Below are positions 26,601 to 36,163 of a stretch of DNA of 64,000 nucleotides, piece by piece. The notes beneath the pieces were generated by a model. The model was given only the letters and a program-made list of their open reading frames with translations, ran no database searches and was not told where the DNA came from. How positions within the stretch are numbered: the stretch's first letter is position 1; each line of letters opens with the position of its first letter. Position numbers and translations under genes: made by a program. The stretch comes from Paraburkholderia phosphatilytica (GTDB taxonomy: Bacteria; Pseudomonadota; Gammaproteobacteria; Burkholderiales; Burkholderiaceae): the NCBI RefSeq assembly GCF_003443895.1, contig NZ_QQOA01000012.1, positions 149,340 through 213,339 of the forward strand, read 5' to 3'.

Positions 26601-26633
26601 GACAAACAAAACCCCCGGCACACTCGCCGGGGG
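26601..26633 (-). terminator. Intrinsic terminator/attenuator between potF and potG
   Basis: On the minus strand a GC-rich stem (arms 26626-26633 and 26612-26619, CCCCCGGC type, 6-nt loop) is followed by TTTTGTTTG. It lies directly after potF and before potG inside the operon, so it probably sets a high ratio of binding protein to transporter. Confidence 0.85.
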
Positions 26634-26671
26634 CTTCTGGATGATGGCGCGAAAGGCTCAACTCCGTCGCA

Positions 26672-27772
26672 TCAGCGGCCGGACTTGAACTCGGTCCACA
26701 GCCGCGTCTGCAGACGCTGGATTTGCGGCGGCAGCGGCTTCAACAGGAACAGCGTCTTCACGACGTCGGCCGGCGGGTACACGGCCGGATCGTTCGCGAT
26801 GTCCTTGTCGACGTACTTGCGGGCTTCGAGGTTCACGCTCGGGTAGTACACCTCGTTGGTGATCGCGGCGTGGACCTGCGGCGTCTCGATGTAGTTGATC
26901 CACTGGTACGCGGCGTCCTTGTTCTTCGCGTCCTTCGGAATCGCCATCACGTCGAACCACACGGGCGCGCCGCCCTTCGGAATGTAGTACTCGATGTGAT
27001 ACGACTTCTTCGCGTCCATCGCGCGGTGCTTCGCGATCACCACGTCGCCCGACCAGCCGTAAGCGAAGCAGATGTCGCCGCCCACGAGGTCGTTGATGTA
27101 GCCCGACGAGTTGAACTGCGTGATGTACGGGCGGATCTTCTTCATCATCGCGAGCGCGGCCTGATAGTCGGCCGGGTTCGTGCTCATCGGATCCTTGCCG
27201 ATGTAATGCAGCGCGGCGGCGAACATCTGGTCCGGCGCGTCGAGCACCGACACGCCGCACGCCTTCAGCTTCGAGATGTTTTCCGGCTTGAAGAGGATGT
27301 CCCAGCTGTCGAGCGGCACGTTCTTGCCGAGGATCGACTGGACCTTGTCGACGTTGTAGCCGAGGCCCGTCGTGCCGTACGCCCACGGATCGACGTATTT
27401 GTTGCCCGGATCCGCGCCGGCGACGAGCGCCATCAGCGACGGGTCGAGGTACTTGAGGTTAGGGATCTTCGACTTGTCGAGCGGCGCGAAGATGCCGGCC
27501 GCGATCTGCTTGCCGGCATAGTTGCTGGTCGGCACGACGATGTCGTAGCCCGAGCTGCCGGTCAGCAGCTTGGCCTGCAGCGTGTCGTCGCTGTCGTAGT
27601 TGTCGTACTTGACCTTGATGCCCGTCTGCTTCTCGAAGTTCGGGATGGTGTCCTTGGCAATGTAGTCGGACCAGTTGTACACGTTCAGCTGCGTGTCTTT
27701 CGCCGCAGCGCTCACAAACGGCACCGCACAAACCACGAGCGCCGCAAGGCTGCTCAACACCTGTTTTTTCAT
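26672..27772 (-). CDS. potF: Periplasmic putrescine/polyamine-binding protein
   Basis: A 366-residue periplasmic protein with a signal peptide (MKKQVLSSLAALVVCAVPFV, cleavage probably after SAAA). The mature start QLNVYNWSDYIAKDTIPNFE is the signature of PotD/PotF proteins, and the Trp/Asp-rich binding-cleft residues (VYNWSDY, YGWSGD) are kept. It captures putrescine or spermidine and delivers it to PotHI. The ATG at 27772 has GGAG upstream; an open frame to 27922 lacks coding character. It is the first gene of the operon and is followed by an intrinsic terminator. Confidence 0.93.
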   Translation of the reverse strand: MKKQVLSSLAALVVCAVPFVSAAAKDTQLNVYNWSDYIAKDTIPNFEKQTGIKVKYDNYDSDDTLQAKLLTGSSGYDIVVPTSNYAGKQIAAGIFAPLDKSKIPNLKYLDPSLMALVAGADPGNKYVDPWAYGTTGLGYNVDKVQSILGKNVPLDSWDILFKPENISKLKACGVSVLDAPDQMFAAALHYIGKDPMSTNPADYQAALAMMKKIRPYITQFNSSGYINDLVGGDICFAYGWSGDVVIAKHRAMDAKKSYHIEYYIPKGGAPVWFDVMAIPKDAKNKDAAYQWINYIETPQVHAAITNEVYYPSVNLEARKYVDKDIANDPAVYPPADVVKTLFLLKPLPPQIQRLQTRLWTEFKSGR

Positions 27773-28284
27773 CCCGTTCTCCGATCCCAACCGGACAGTG
27801 CCGGTCATCTGCCTCGCCCGTGCCGTCGCGCATGGCGCGCGGCTCCCCTGAAAAATCCGAACGCTACCACCATTTATCGCACACCACAAAAAAAATGCCA
27901 GGGTGTCGCACAAAGGGTACAAGCAGTGAGCGGCCTGCCTCGGCCCGTGCGGCGCGGCTTGTCTGGCGGCCTCGCGCGGACGTGCTTCACTGCAAAATTG
28001 GCCGCAATTTTAGCGGGTTGAGCGGCCGTGTCCAGCCGAAATAATCCCGACGTGCATTCGGGTGAGTGCTTGCGCAATCTTGTCGGCCTGGAGGACGGCC
28101 AGCGCAGTCGCCATTTAGCGTGCGCGTGCTTGCGATACGCTTACACGCGCATCGCTTTACGCGGTTCGAAGCGAGCCTGGAACGTCGCGCGTGACGGACA
28201 TAAGTCATCGACGACGCCACGGCGGCGCCACGCACCATCGGTTAACATAGCGGGACTTTCACGCGCGACACCCCAAGGTTTTCG
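27773..28284. other. Intergenic region upstream of potF and the DUF1289 gene
   Basis: 512 bp between divergent genes. It must carry the potF operon promoter (minus) and the DUF1289 promoter (plus). An A-run lies near 27886-27895, just upstream of the potF leader. I see no convincing gene, repeat or riboswitch-like structure; short frames here lack normal codon bias. Confidence 0.4.
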
Positions 28285-28488
28285 ATGGCTTCCAATCTGC
28301 ATGATCTTCCCGACAGTCCGTGCATCGGCGTCTGCTCGACGCTCTTCGACGACATCTGCAAGGGGTGCGGCCGCACGGCCGTGGAAGTGGCGAACTGGGT
28401 GTTCATGACCGACGACGAAAAACGCGCGGTCTGGGAGCGCATCCAGCGCGAAGGCACCGCGATGCGCTTCCGCTACGACAAGATCTGA
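28285..28488 (+). CDS. DUF1289 small cysteine-rich protein
   Basis: A 67-residue protein with the full DUF1289 pattern: SPCIGVCSTLFDDICKGCGR with four cysteines that probably bind a metal, then EVANWVFMTDDEKRAVWERI. The function of the family is unknown. These genes are widespread in proteobacteria, usually as single genes near housekeeping loci. The start is the only ATG that gives the complete motif. It converges on the aldehyde dehydrogenase gene. Confidence 0.9.
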   Translation: MASNLHDLPDSPCIGVCSTLFDDICKGCGRTAVEVANWVFMTDDEKRAVWERIQREGTAMRFRYDKI

Positions 28489-28573
28489 GCCTTTTCCCTC
28501 CGGCGAAGCGGGCGCGGTTGATACGGCATCCGATCGATCGTCCGCCGTTCGCGCCCGCGTGCTCGTTCGCGCA

Positions 28574-30010
28574 TCAAGCCGGTTTCGCCACCTTCAGCTG
28601 CATCGACTTGTACTCGAGATATTCCTCGAGACCGTACACGCCGTTCTCACGCCCGTTGCCGGACTGCTTGTAGCCGCCGAACGGTGCAGCCATGTTCCAG
28701 TTGCCGCCGTTGATGTCCACCTGGCCCGTGCGGATGCGGCGCGCCACGCGCATCGCGCGCTCGTCGCTGCCCGCCCACACCGCGCCGCCGAGGCCATATG
28801 GCGAATCGTTGGCGATCCGCACGGCTTCGTCTTCGTCGTCGTAGGTGAGGATCGACAGCACCGGCCCGAAGATCTCTTCCTGCGCAACGGTCGCTTTCGG
28901 ATGCACACGGCCGAAGACGGTTGGCTTCACGAAGAAGCCCTTGCCAAGGCCTTCGGGCCTGCCGGTGCCGCCCGTCACGAGTTCCGCGCCCTCCTCGATG
29001 CCCTTCGCGATGTACTGCTGCACCCGCTGCTGCTGTGCGGCTGAGGCGAGCGCGCCCAGGCGCGTGGTCTCGTTGCGCGGGTCGCCCGGCGCGTACGTTT
29101 CGGCGACCTTCTTCGTGAGATCGCGCGCTTCGTCGTAGCGCGCCGCGGGCACCAGCATGCGGGTGTGCGCGGAGCAGGTCTGGCCCGCGTTCGCGAAGCA
29201 CGCGCCGACCGTGCCCTTCACCGCGGCCGCAAAATCCGCGTCGTCGAGAATCACCGACGCCGACTTGCCGCCCAGTTCCAGCGCCACGCGCTTGACCGAT
29301 GCGGCCGCGAGTTCGGCGACGCGCTTGCCGGCGCGCGTCGAGCCCGTGAACGACACCATATCGACCGACGGATGGCTCGCGAGCACTTCGCCCACCACCG
29401 GCCCATAGCCGCTCACGAGGTTGAACACGCCCGCCGGCAGACCGGCGTCGTGAATCGCCTCGGCGAGCACGAACGCATCGAGCGGCGCGACTTCCGACGG
29501 CTTCAGCACGACCGTGCAGCCGGCGGCCAGCGCAGGCGCGACCTTCAGCGTGATCTGGTTCAGCGGGTAGTTCCACGGCGTGATTGCGGCGACCACGCCT
29601 ACGGGCTCACGCACGACGAGCGAGTTGCCGACCTCCTGCTCGAACTCGAACGAAGCGGCTAGCTTCGCGTACGCCCCCCAGTTGTAGACGGGGCTGCCCA
29701 CCTGGATCATACGTGCCAGCTTGATCGGCATGCCGACTTCACCGCAGATGATCGCCGCGAGTTCGTCGGTGCGCGCCTTCAGGTTGTCCGCGACCTTCTG
29801 CAGCAGCGCAGCACGCTCGGCGGCGGGCGTGGCGGCCCAGCCGTCGAAGGCGGCGCGCGCCGCGTCGATCGCAAGTTCGGCGTCGGCTGCGTTGCCTTCC
29901 GGAACGCGGCCCATCACTTCTTCGGAGCCGGAGTCGATCACGTCGATCGAGCCGGTACCGCATGGCTTGATCCACTGGCCGTTGATGTAGAGCTTGTCGA
30001 AGGTGTGCAT
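28574..30010 (-). CDS. NAD(P)-dependent aldehyde dehydrogenase
   Basis: A 478-residue cytosolic ALDH-superfamily enzyme oxidising an aldehyde to its acid. Catalytic residues are Asn147 ([10 protein letters not shown]), Glu245 (ALELGGKSA) and the nucleophile Cys279 ([11 protein letters not shown]); the Rossmann contact is [11 protein letters not shown]. The conserved C-terminal loop [10 protein letters not shown] is intact. It is closest by eye to broad-specificity aldehyde dehydrogenases (DhaS/AldA-like); the substrate cannot be read from sequence. The ATG at 30010 was chosen because the family N-terminus [14 protein letters not shown] begins there. Confidence 0.9.
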   Translation of the reverse strand: MHTFDKLYINGQWIKPCGTGSIDVIDSGSEEVMGRVPEGNAADAELAIDAARAAFDGWAATPAAERAALLQKVADNLKARTDELAAIICGEVGMPIKLARMIQVGSPVYNWGAYAKLAASFEFEQEVGNSLVVREPVGVVAAITPWNYPLNQITLKVAPALAAGCTVVLKPSEVAPLDAFVLAEAIHDAGLPAGVFNLVSGYGPVVGEVLASHPSVDMVSFTGSTRAGKRVAELAAASVKRVALELGGKSASVILDDADFAAAVKGTVGACFANAGQTCSAHTRMLVPAARYDEARDLTKKVAETYAPGDPRNETTRLGALASAAQQQRVQQYIAKGIEEGAELVTGGTGRPEGLGKGFFVKPTVFGRVHPKATVAQEEIFGPVLSILTYDDEDEAVRIANDSPYGLGGAVWAGSDERAMRVARRIRTGQVDINGGNWNMAAPFGGYKQSGNGRENGVYGLEEYLEYKSMQLKVAKPA

Positions 30011-30123
30011 GGCGGGGGCTCCTGTCTCCTGGTGTGTCGTCGGGGTTATTTTAAGTCGATGAGGATGGGGACGGTGCGCGGGCGACGGTGCGACGCCGTG
30101 CTCTGCCAACTAGAGGATTTTTA

Positions 30124-30138
30124 ATAACTGACAGTTAT
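30124..30138. promoter_or_regulatory. 15-bp palindrome ATAACTG-A-CAGTTAT
   Basis: A perfect 7-bp dyad with a 1-nt centre lies in an AT-rich patch between the divergent aldehyde dehydrogenase gene and the small secreted gene at 30283. It looks like a dimeric repressor site. Which gene it controls is not known. Confidence 0.4.
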
Positions 30139-30282
30139 AGCGAATAATCGAAGCACCGCTTTAACGATTTTCGATGCTCCTCAAACAGTTACCACCCCAA
30201 TAGGCCGCGATTTCATGCTAGCGTACGCGGTCCGTATTAACCCCGCATACACGGTCTTCCGCCATAACTGAAGAGGTGAATA

Positions 30283-30735
30283 GTGAAGCGTCTGCTAATG
30301 TTGGGGATTGCGGCAATAGCGCTGGTGTTTGGGACATTCCAGCCACAATCCGTATCTGCTTCAGAGGCCACGCCTGAAGCAAGCGTTAGCGCATTTTATG
30401 CGTGGCTCATCAAGAACGATTCGGACAAGTCATACCCGCTCAACAAGCCGGATATCGAGAAATACGTCGCGCCGGGAACCGTTAGCCGGTTAAAAAGCGA
30501 ATACGCGCACGGCGGTCCGCCCAATGGCGTGGATTATTTTCTGAAGGTTCAAGACTACGACCCGAGCGACTGGCTCGCCCACATCGCCACCCACCACGCG
30601 ATCGCGCTCAACGGCGTGACGGTCGTGCCTGTCACGTTCGGTTCCAAAGAGAAGGTGGACGTGCTGGTGTTTCTCAAGAAAGTGTCGGGCAACTGGGAAA
30701 TCACCAAGGTGGACGACACCTGGGAGTACAAGTAA
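30283..30735 (+). CDS. Small exported protein, DUF3828-like
   Basis: A 150-residue protein starting at GTG with GAGGTG a few bases upstream. It has a signal peptide (MKRLLMLGIAAIALVFGTF, cleavage probably after VSA near 26). The mature part starts ASVSAFYAWLIKND and ends in VSGNWEITKVDDTWEYK, with the alpha+beta pattern of DUF3828/NTF2-like periplasmic proteins; that assignment is tentative. Codon use is less GC-biased than in the neighbours and the upstream region is AT-rich, hinting at an accessory gene. A hairpin follows 70 bp downstream. Confidence 0.7.
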   Translation: MKRLLMLGIAAIALVFGTFQPQSVSASEATPEASVSAFYAWLIKNDSDKSYPLNKPDIEKYVAPGTVSRLKSEYAHGGPPNGVDYFLKVQDYDPSDWLAHIATHHAIALNGVTVVPVTFGSKEKVDVLVFLKKVSGNWEITKVDDTWEYK

Positions 30736-30805
30736 CGCGAAGCGTCGGCTTTCGGTAGGCCGCCCGCGCCAGGCACGTCGGGCGGCTATGGCAGAGGCCA
30801 CGCAA

Positions 30806-30830
30806 GCCATTGTCCCAACGGGACAATGGC
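30806..30830. terminator. Hairpin between convergent genes
   Basis: A perfect 11-bp inverted repeat GCCATTGTCCC/GGGACAATGGC (30806-30816, 30820-30830) with a 3-nt loop lies between the small secreted gene and ybiT. No T tract is present, so it may be a bidirectional end without a strong intrinsic signal. Confidence 0.55.
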
Positions 30831-30857
30831 CTCAGATAGACAGGCGTTGAAAGCCGC

Positions 30858-32450
30858 TTACTGCACGCCCTGCGTCAGCAGGAAATCCTCGTAATTCCCA
30901 CCGAAGTCGTACAGCGTGCCGTCGGTCTTCACTTCGATGATCCGATTAGCCAGCCCGCTCACGAACTCGCGGTCGTGCGACACGAAAATCAGCGTGCCGT
31001 CGTACTTTTCGAGCGCGATCTGCAGCGATTCGATCGACTCCATGTCCATGTGGTTGGTCGGCTCGTCCATCAGCAGCACGTTGTGGCGACCGAGCATCAG
31101 CTTGCCCCAGATCATGCGGCCCTTCTCACCGCCCGACAGCACCTTCACAGACTTGCGGATGTCGTCCGCGTTAAACAGCAGCCGGCCGAGCGTGCCGCGC
31201 ACCATCTGCTCGTCGTCGCCTTCCTTGCGGTAGTGGTCGATCCAGTCCATCAGCGTGACGTCGCTCGGGAATTCCTCGTAGGTATCCTGCGGCATGTAGC
31301 CGACGTTCGCGTTCTCGGCCCACTTGATGGTGCCGTGTTCGAGCTTGAGGTTGCCGTACAGCGAGCGCAGCAGCGTAGTCTTGCCCGCGCCGTTCTCGCC
31401 GATGATCGCGATGCGCTCGCCCGGCTGCACGCTGATGCTGAAGTTGTTGAAGATCGTGCGTTCGTACTTCTTCGAGATCGAATCGGCGACCACTGCGATG
31501 TTGTGCAGTTTCTTCTCGTACTCGAAGCGGATGAACGGGTTCTGCCGCGACGACGGCTTGAATTCCTCGATCTTGATCTTGTCGATCATCTTCAGGCGGC
31601 TGGTGGCCTGACGCGCCTTCGACTTGTTCGCCGAGAAGCGGCGCACGAAGTCCTGCAGGTCGGCCACGCGCTCCTTCGCCTTCTGGTTCGCGGCCTGCTG
31701 ACGCTCGCGCGCCTGCGTGCTGGCCAGCATGTAGTCGTCGTAGTTGCCCGGCCACACCTTCAGCGTGCCGTAGTCCATGTCCGCCATGTGCGTGCAGACC
31801 TGGTTCAGGAAGTGCCGGTCGTGCGAGATGATGATCATCGTCGAGTCGTACTGGTTCAGCACGTCTTCGAGCCAGCGGATCGAGTTGATGTCGAGGTTGT
31901 TGGTCGGTTCGTCGAGCAGCAGCACGTCCGGCTTCGAGAACAGCGCCTGCGCGAGCAGCACGCGCAGTTTCCAGCCCGGCGCCACCGCGCTCATCGGGCC
32001 GTTGTGCAGGTCCAGCGCGATGCCGATGCCGAGCAGCAGTTCGCCCGCGCGCGCTTCGGCGGTGTAGCCGCCGTATTCCGCGAACTTCGCTTCGAGCTCG
32101 GCGGCGTGCATGTAATCGTCATCCGTCGCGTCCGGGTTCGCGTAGATCGCGTCGCGCTCGTTCATCGCGGCCCACATCTCGGTGTGGCCCATCATCACGA
32201 CGTCGAGCACGCGCACGTCTTCGAACGCGAACTGGTCCTGGCGCAGCTTGCCGAGGCGGATGTTCGGCTCGAGCATCACGTTGCCCGCGCTCGACTCCAG
32301 ATCGCCGCCCAGGATCTTCATGAACGTGGATTTACCGCAACCGTTCGCGCCAATCAGGCCATAGCGGTTGCCTTCCCCGAACTTGACGGAAATGTTTTCG
32401 AAGAGGGGCTTTGGCCCGAATTGCATGGTGATATTGGCGGTAGACAGCAC
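30858..32450 (-). CDS. ybiT: ABC-F family ATPase, YbiT-type
   Basis: A 530-residue soluble protein with two ABC domains and no membrane segments. Walker A motifs are GANGCGKST (first) and GENGAGKTT (second); Walker B motifs are [11 protein letters not shown] and [11 protein letters not shown]. The linker carries basic residues and the second signature is LSGGEKGR. The first signature is degenerate ([15 protein letters not shown]), a hallmark of the YbiT branch as I remember it. ABC-F proteins bind the ribosome E site and modulate translation. The start [12 protein letters not shown] matches the family. Confidence 0.92.
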   Translation of the reverse strand: MLSTANITMQFGPKPLFENISVKFGEGNRYGLIGANGCGKSTFMKILGGDLESSAGNVMLEPNIRLGKLRQDQFAFEDVRVLDVVMMGHTEMWAAMNERDAIYANPDATDDDYMHAAELEAKFAEYGGYTAEARAGELLLGIGIALDLHNGPMSAVAPGWKLRVLLAQALFSKPDVLLLDEPTNNLDINSIRWLEDVLNQYDSTMIIISHDRHFLNQVCTHMADMDYGTLKVWPGNYDDYMLASTQARERQQAANQKAKERVADLQDFVRRFSANKSKARQATSRLKMIDKIKIEEFKPSSRQNPFIRFEYEKKLHNIAVVADSISKKYERTIFNNFSISVQPGERIAIIGENGAGKTTLLRSLYGNLKLEHGTIKWAENANVGYMPQDTYEEFPSDVTLMDWIDHYRKEGDDEQMVRGTLGRLLFNADDIRKSVKVLSGGEKGRMIWGKLMLGRHNVLLMDEPTNHMDMESIESLQIALEKYDGTLIFVSHDREFVSGLANRIIEVKTDGTLYDFGGNYEDFLLTQGVQ

Positions 32451-32561
32451 GGCGCGTCCCTTTGAATGATGGATCGGCGAAAAACCCGTAATTTTAGCAG
32501 ATCGCTATGTCCTCTGCGGGGCGGGGCTGCCGGGCCGACCAGCGTGCTGCCACCGGCGGGG

Positions 32562-33461
32562 TCAATAAGTCCGCTGCGGCTGCAGCACGTCGATGAACGC
32601 CGACAGATCCGCCTCCGCCAGCCCCATCGCGGCGCCGAGCCGCAGCACCTGCTGCACCGTGCTGCTGACCGGCATCGGCGCGCCGGTCTCGGCGGCGGCC
32701 GCGGCGATCGTGTCCACGTCCTTCTGGAACGTGCGCAGCGCGCCGATCGGCTTCATCGCCGGCTGTGTCATCCGGGGCACGAACGTCTGCAGCAGCACCG
32801 AGTCGGCCCAGCCGCCCGCGAGCGCCTCGGTCAACAGCGACGGATCGATGCCGCTGCGGTCCGCGAGCGTGACCGCCTCGGCGATCGCCGCGACCGTCGC
32901 CGTGACGATCGCCTGGTTGCACAGCTTGGTGGTCTGACCGCTACCGACGGCACCCATATGCGTGATTCGCGCGGCGTACGCGTCGATCGCGGGCGTGACC
33001 GCGGCGACGTCTTCCGCCGTGCCGCCCGCCATCACCGCGAGCGTGCCGGCCTGCGCGCCGCCGACGCCGCCCGACACCGGCGCATCCACCCAGCCGACGC
33101 CGGCCGCGGCCGCGCGCTTCGCGAGCGCGCGCGTCGCGGATGGCGGGATGCTGGAGTGATCGACGATGCGGCGCAGTTTCCGCGCCGGGCCGCCCGCTGC
33201 GTTCTCCGCGCCATCCGCGAGCAAACCCTGCGCGCCGAACACGACCGCTTCGACGGCCGCCGCATCGGCGACGCATAGCAACACGATCTCCGCGCGCGCC
33301 GCCAGTTCGGCCGGCGTATTGGCCACCCGCGCGCCGTCAGCTTCGAGCGCCTCCGCCTTGTCGCGCGTCCGGTTCCACACCTGCACGCTGTGTCCCGCGC
33401 GCAGCAGATGCCGGATCATCGCCGCACCCATCAATCCCGGACCGCAAAATCCCAGTTCCAT
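32562..33461 (-). CDS. NAD(P)-dependent beta-hydroxyacid dehydrogenase (3-hydroxyisobutyrate dehydrogenase family)
   Basis: A 299-residue oxidoreductase. The Rossmann fingerprint is LGFCGPGLMGAAM near the N-terminus, the substrate motif is DAPVSGGVGGAQAGTLAVMA and the catalytic-lysine region is GSGQTTKLCNQAI. This is the 3-hydroxyisobutyrate / tartronate semialdehyde / glyoxylate reductase group; the exact substrate is unclear. A link to glyoxylate from the nearby allantoin pathway is possible but only an inference. The ATG at 33461 was chosen over a GTG two codons upstream. Confidence 0.88.
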   Translation of the reverse strand: MELGFCGPGLMGAAMIRHLLRAGHSVQVWNRTRDKAEALEADGARVANTPAELAARAEIVLLCVADAAAVEAVVFGAQGLLADGAENAAGGPARKLRRIVDHSSIPPSATRALAKRAAAAGVGWVDAPVSGGVGGAQAGTLAVMAGGTAEDVAAVTPAIDAYAARITHMGAVGSGQTTKLCNQAIVTATVAAIAEAVTLADRSGIDPSLLTEALAGGWADSVLLQTFVPRMTQPAMKPIGALRTFQKDVDTIAAAAAETGAPMPVSSTVQQVLRLGAAMGLAEADLSAFIDVLQPQRTY

Positions 33462-33667
33462 CGCCACCCTCGCCTCGGTTCGTCACGCGATTTCGTCACG
33501 CAAACCCGTGCGGCGGTATCCGCCGCCGCATCACGCGCGCATGATACCGGTAGCGCCATCGCGCGGCATGCCGGGAATGCGATGTGCGTCGTCGAAAGAC
33601 GCTGCGGCGCATCATCTGCCCGGCACACGCGCCGCCTCCCAACCCGTCGTCAACACAGGAGCCGAAC

Positions 33668-33877
33668 ATGAGCGACCACGTCTACAAACAGATCGAACTC
33701 ACCGGGTCGTCGACCACGTCGAGCGATGACGCCGTGCGTACCGCGATCGCGAAAGCGTCGAAAACGCTGCGCAATCTGCACTGGTTCCAGGTGACCGAGA
33801 CGCGCGGCCACATCGAGAACGACAAGGTCGTCCACTGGCAGGTCACGCTCAAGGTCGGGCTGCGGATCGACGACTGA
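33668..33877 (+). CDS. Dodecin family flavin-binding protein
   Basis: A 69-residue protein with the dodecin pattern: [12 protein letters not shown], then a helix with [19 protein letters not shown] and the strand [20 protein letters not shown]. Dodecins form 12-mers that store FMN/riboflavin, and the Trp residues are the expected isoalloxazine contacts. CAGGAG precedes the ATG at 33668. The frame is open upstream to 33584, but that part lacks family character. Confidence 0.92.
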   Translation: MSDHVYKQIELTGSSTTSSDDAVRTAIAKASKTLRNLHWFQVTETRGHIENDKVVHWQVTLKVGLRIDD

Positions 33878-33921
33878 TTTCGCCGCGGACTTCGCTCGAT
33901 CACCACCAGTTCTCGGGCCAT

Positions 33922-33954
33922 AAAAAAGCTGCACCTACAGCATGCGGGTGCAGC
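33922..33954 (-). terminator. Rho-independent terminator of the purine ABC operon
   Basis: On the minus strand the stem GCTGCACC/GGTGCAGC (33947-33954 and 33928-33935, 11-nt loop) is followed by six T residues (33922-33927). It lies just after the BMP gene stop and ends the four-gene ABC operon. Confidence 0.85.
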
Positions 33955-34002
33955 CTTTCCATTCGATGACAGCGGCGGCGCTCTGGCTGCGCCGCTGGTG
34001 CG

Positions 34003-35094
34003 TCACTTCGGCAGCGAGCCGTCCACGCCTTCCACGTACCAGTTGAGGCGCTGCAGGTCCGCATCGCCGAGCGACTTGCCGGCCGGCACCTTGACGGCGC
34101 CCGACTGGTCCTTGATCGGGCCCGTGAACACGTCCCACTTGCCGCTCGCGATCTGCTCGCGCTTCGCGTCGACATCCTTCATCCCGTTCGCCGGAATCAC
34201 CGAGGTGTTCAGGTCTTCCAGGTTGACCGCTTTCTGCGGGATGCCCCACCACACCGGATCGTTCTTCCACTTGCCGTCCAGCACCTGCTGGATCGCGGCC
34301 GAGTAGTAGACGCCCCAGTGGCCGACCACCGAGCCGAGGTGCGCGTCAGGACCGAACTTCTTCATGTCCGAGTCCCAGCCGAACGCGTGCACGTGCTTCT
34401 CCGATGCGGTAGCGAGCGTCGCCGACGAATCGGTGTTCTGCAGCAGCACGTCCGCGCCCTGGCCGATCAGCGTCTCCGCTGCCTGCTTCTCCTTGCCCGG
34501 ATCGAACCAGCTGTTGATCCAGATCACTTTCGTGTGGACCTTCGGGTTCACCGAACGCGCGCCGAGCGTGTACGCGTTGATGTTGCGGATCACTTCCGGA
34601 ATCGGCACCGACGCGACGAAGCCGAGCGTGTTGGTCTTCGTCACGTAGCCAGCCGCGACGCCCGCGAGGTACGCGCCCTGGTACATGCGCACGTCGTAGG
34701 TGCCGAAGTTCGGTGCCTTCTTGTAGCCCGTCGCGTGCAGGAAAACCGTGTCCGGGAAGTCCTTCGCGACCTTCAGTTCGAAGTCCTGGTAACCGAAGCT
34801 GGTGCCGATGATGATCTTGTTGCCCTTGCTCGCGAGATCGCGGAACACGCGCTCCGAGTCGGCCGATTCCGGCACGTTCTCGACGCGCGTCACCTTGATC
34901 TTGCTGCCGAACTTCGCTTCGGCTTCCTTCGAACCGGCGTCGTGCGCGAAGGTCCAGCCCGCGTCGCCCGGATTGCCGAGGTAGACGAACGCGACGCCCG
35001 GCGCGTCGGCGGCGTTCGCCGGTTGCGCGAGCGAGCCGGCGGCGCCGGCGATCGCAGCGGCCATCGCGAGTCCGGTCAGCAGTTTTCTTTGCAT
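34003..35094 (-). CDS. BMP-family purine/nucleoside-binding periplasmic protein
   Basis: A 363-residue exported protein of the BMP/PnrA/Med family. A signal peptide (MQRKLLTGLAMAAAIAGAAG, cleavage near PANA) precedes the mature start GVAFVYLGNPGDAGW. Conserved family segments include YVTKTNTLGFVASVPIPEV and GADVLLQNTDSSA. These receptors bind purine nucleosides or bases. It is the last gene of the ATPase-permease-permease-receptor operon and is followed by a strong terminator. The location beside 8-oxoguanine deaminase and urate genes supports a purine substrate. Confidence 0.92.
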   Translation of the reverse strand: MQRKLLTGLAMAAAIAGAAGSLAQPANAADAPGVAFVYLGNPGDAGWTFAHDAGSKEAEAKFGSKIKVTRVENVPESADSERVFRDLASKGNKIIIGTSFGYQDFELKVAKDFPDTVFLHATGYKKAPNFGTYDVRMYQGAYLAGVAAGYVTKTNTLGFVASVPIPEVIRNINAYTLGARSVNPKVHTKVIWINSWFDPGKEKQAAETLIGQGADVLLQNTDSSATLATASEKHVHAFGWDSDMKKFGPDAHLGSVVGHWGVYYSAAIQQVLDGKWKNDPVWWGIPQKAVNLEDLNTSVIPANGMKDVDAKREQIASGKWDVFTGPIKDQSGAVKVPAGKSLGDADLQRLNWYVEGVDGSLPK

Positions 35095-35158
35095 CGTTTT
35101 CTCCTGTCGTGTGATTGCGTTTTCAAAGCGTTGGTCTGGAAATGCATTTTGTGAAGTC

Positions 35159-36088
35159 TCAGCCTGCCGCGAAAAACGGCTTGCCGAGCGAAGCCGGCGC
35201 GTTCAGGCGGATCGTGTTCGGATTGCGCGAGATCAGCACCAGCACGACCACCGTCGCGACGTACGGCAGCATCGCGAGGAACTGGGTCGGCACCGGCACA
35301 CCGATCGCCTGCGCGTAGAACTGCAGCCCCATCACCGCGCCGAACAGCAGCGCGCCGACGAGCAGCCGCCCGGGCCGCCAGGTCGCGAACACGACGAGCG
35401 CGAGCGCGATCCAGCCGCGGCCCGAAATCAGGTTCTCCTGCCACAGGTGCAGATAGACGATCGAGTAGTAGCCGCCCGCGATGCCCGACATCGCGCCGCC
35501 GAACAGCGTCGCGCCGTAGCGCACGCCGATCACCGGAAAGCCCACCGAGTGCGCGACCTGCGGCGATTCGCCGACCGAGCGCAGCACGAGCCCCGCGCGC
35601 GTGCGGTACAGGAACCACGCCACCACCGCGAACATCGCGAACGCGAGATAGCCGAGCGGCGTCAGGCTGAAAAACGACGGGCCAATCACCGGGATCGACG
35701 CGAGGCCGGGGATGGGCAGCGCATCGATCGTCGCGCGCACGGCGGCCGACGTGTACGGCTTGCCGACATACGCCGAGAGCCCCACGCCGAAGATCGTCAG
35801 CGACAGGCCGGTTGCGACCTGGTTGGCCATCATCGTCAGCACGAGGAACGCGAACAGCAAGGCCATCGCGATGCCGGCAAACGCCGATGCAACGACGCCG
35901 AGCCAAGGGCTGCCGCTGATCGCCGTCACCGCGTAGCCGGTGACGGCGCCCATCAGCATCATCCCTTCAACTCCGAGGTTGAGCACGCCCGACTTCTCCG
36001 TGACAAGCTCGCCGACGCCGGCGAACATCAGCGGAATCGCGGCGACGACGGCGCTCGACGTGAGCGTGGTGGCGGTCTGAATATCCAT
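35159..36088 (-). CDS. ABC transporter permease (purine/nucleoside type)
   Basis: A 309-residue inner-membrane protein with about eight to ten hydrophobic helices. Signature segments of the YufQ/NupQ type are VLNLGVEGMMLMGA, ANQVATGLSLTIFG and GRGWIALALVVFATWRPG. It pairs with the other permease upstream to form a heterodimeric channel. The ATG at 36088 begins MDIQTATTL; the frame extends to 36148 without family character. It lies 64 bp upstream of the BMP receptor. Confidence 0.92.
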   Translation of the reverse strand: MDIQTATTLTSSAVVAAIPLMFAGVGELVTEKSGVLNLGVEGMMLMGAVTGYAVTAISGSPWLGVVASAFAGIAMALLFAFLVLTMMANQVATGLSLTIFGVGLSAYVGKPYTSAAVRATIDALPIPGLASIPVIGPSFFSLTPLGYLAFAMFAVVAWFLYRTRAGLVLRSVGESPQVAHSVGFPVIGVRYGATLFGGAMSGIAGGYYSIVYLHLWQENLISGRGWIALALVVFATWRPGRLLVGALLFGAVMGLQFYAQAIGVPVPTQFLAMLPYVATVVVLVLISRNPNTIRLNAPASLGKPFFAAG

Positions 36089-36163
36089 GTGTTTCGTTCT
36101 GTCGAGGTCAGACGGTGATTCGGTGTACTTGCGATGCGCAGCGGTCACGCGTCGCGGTTGCGT

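Noticed and set aside
30858..32450. Degenerate first signature motif of the ABC-F protein as a sign of inactivation
   Set aside because: The VAPGWKLR variant is, to my knowledge, normal for the YbiT branch; both Walker pairs are intact.
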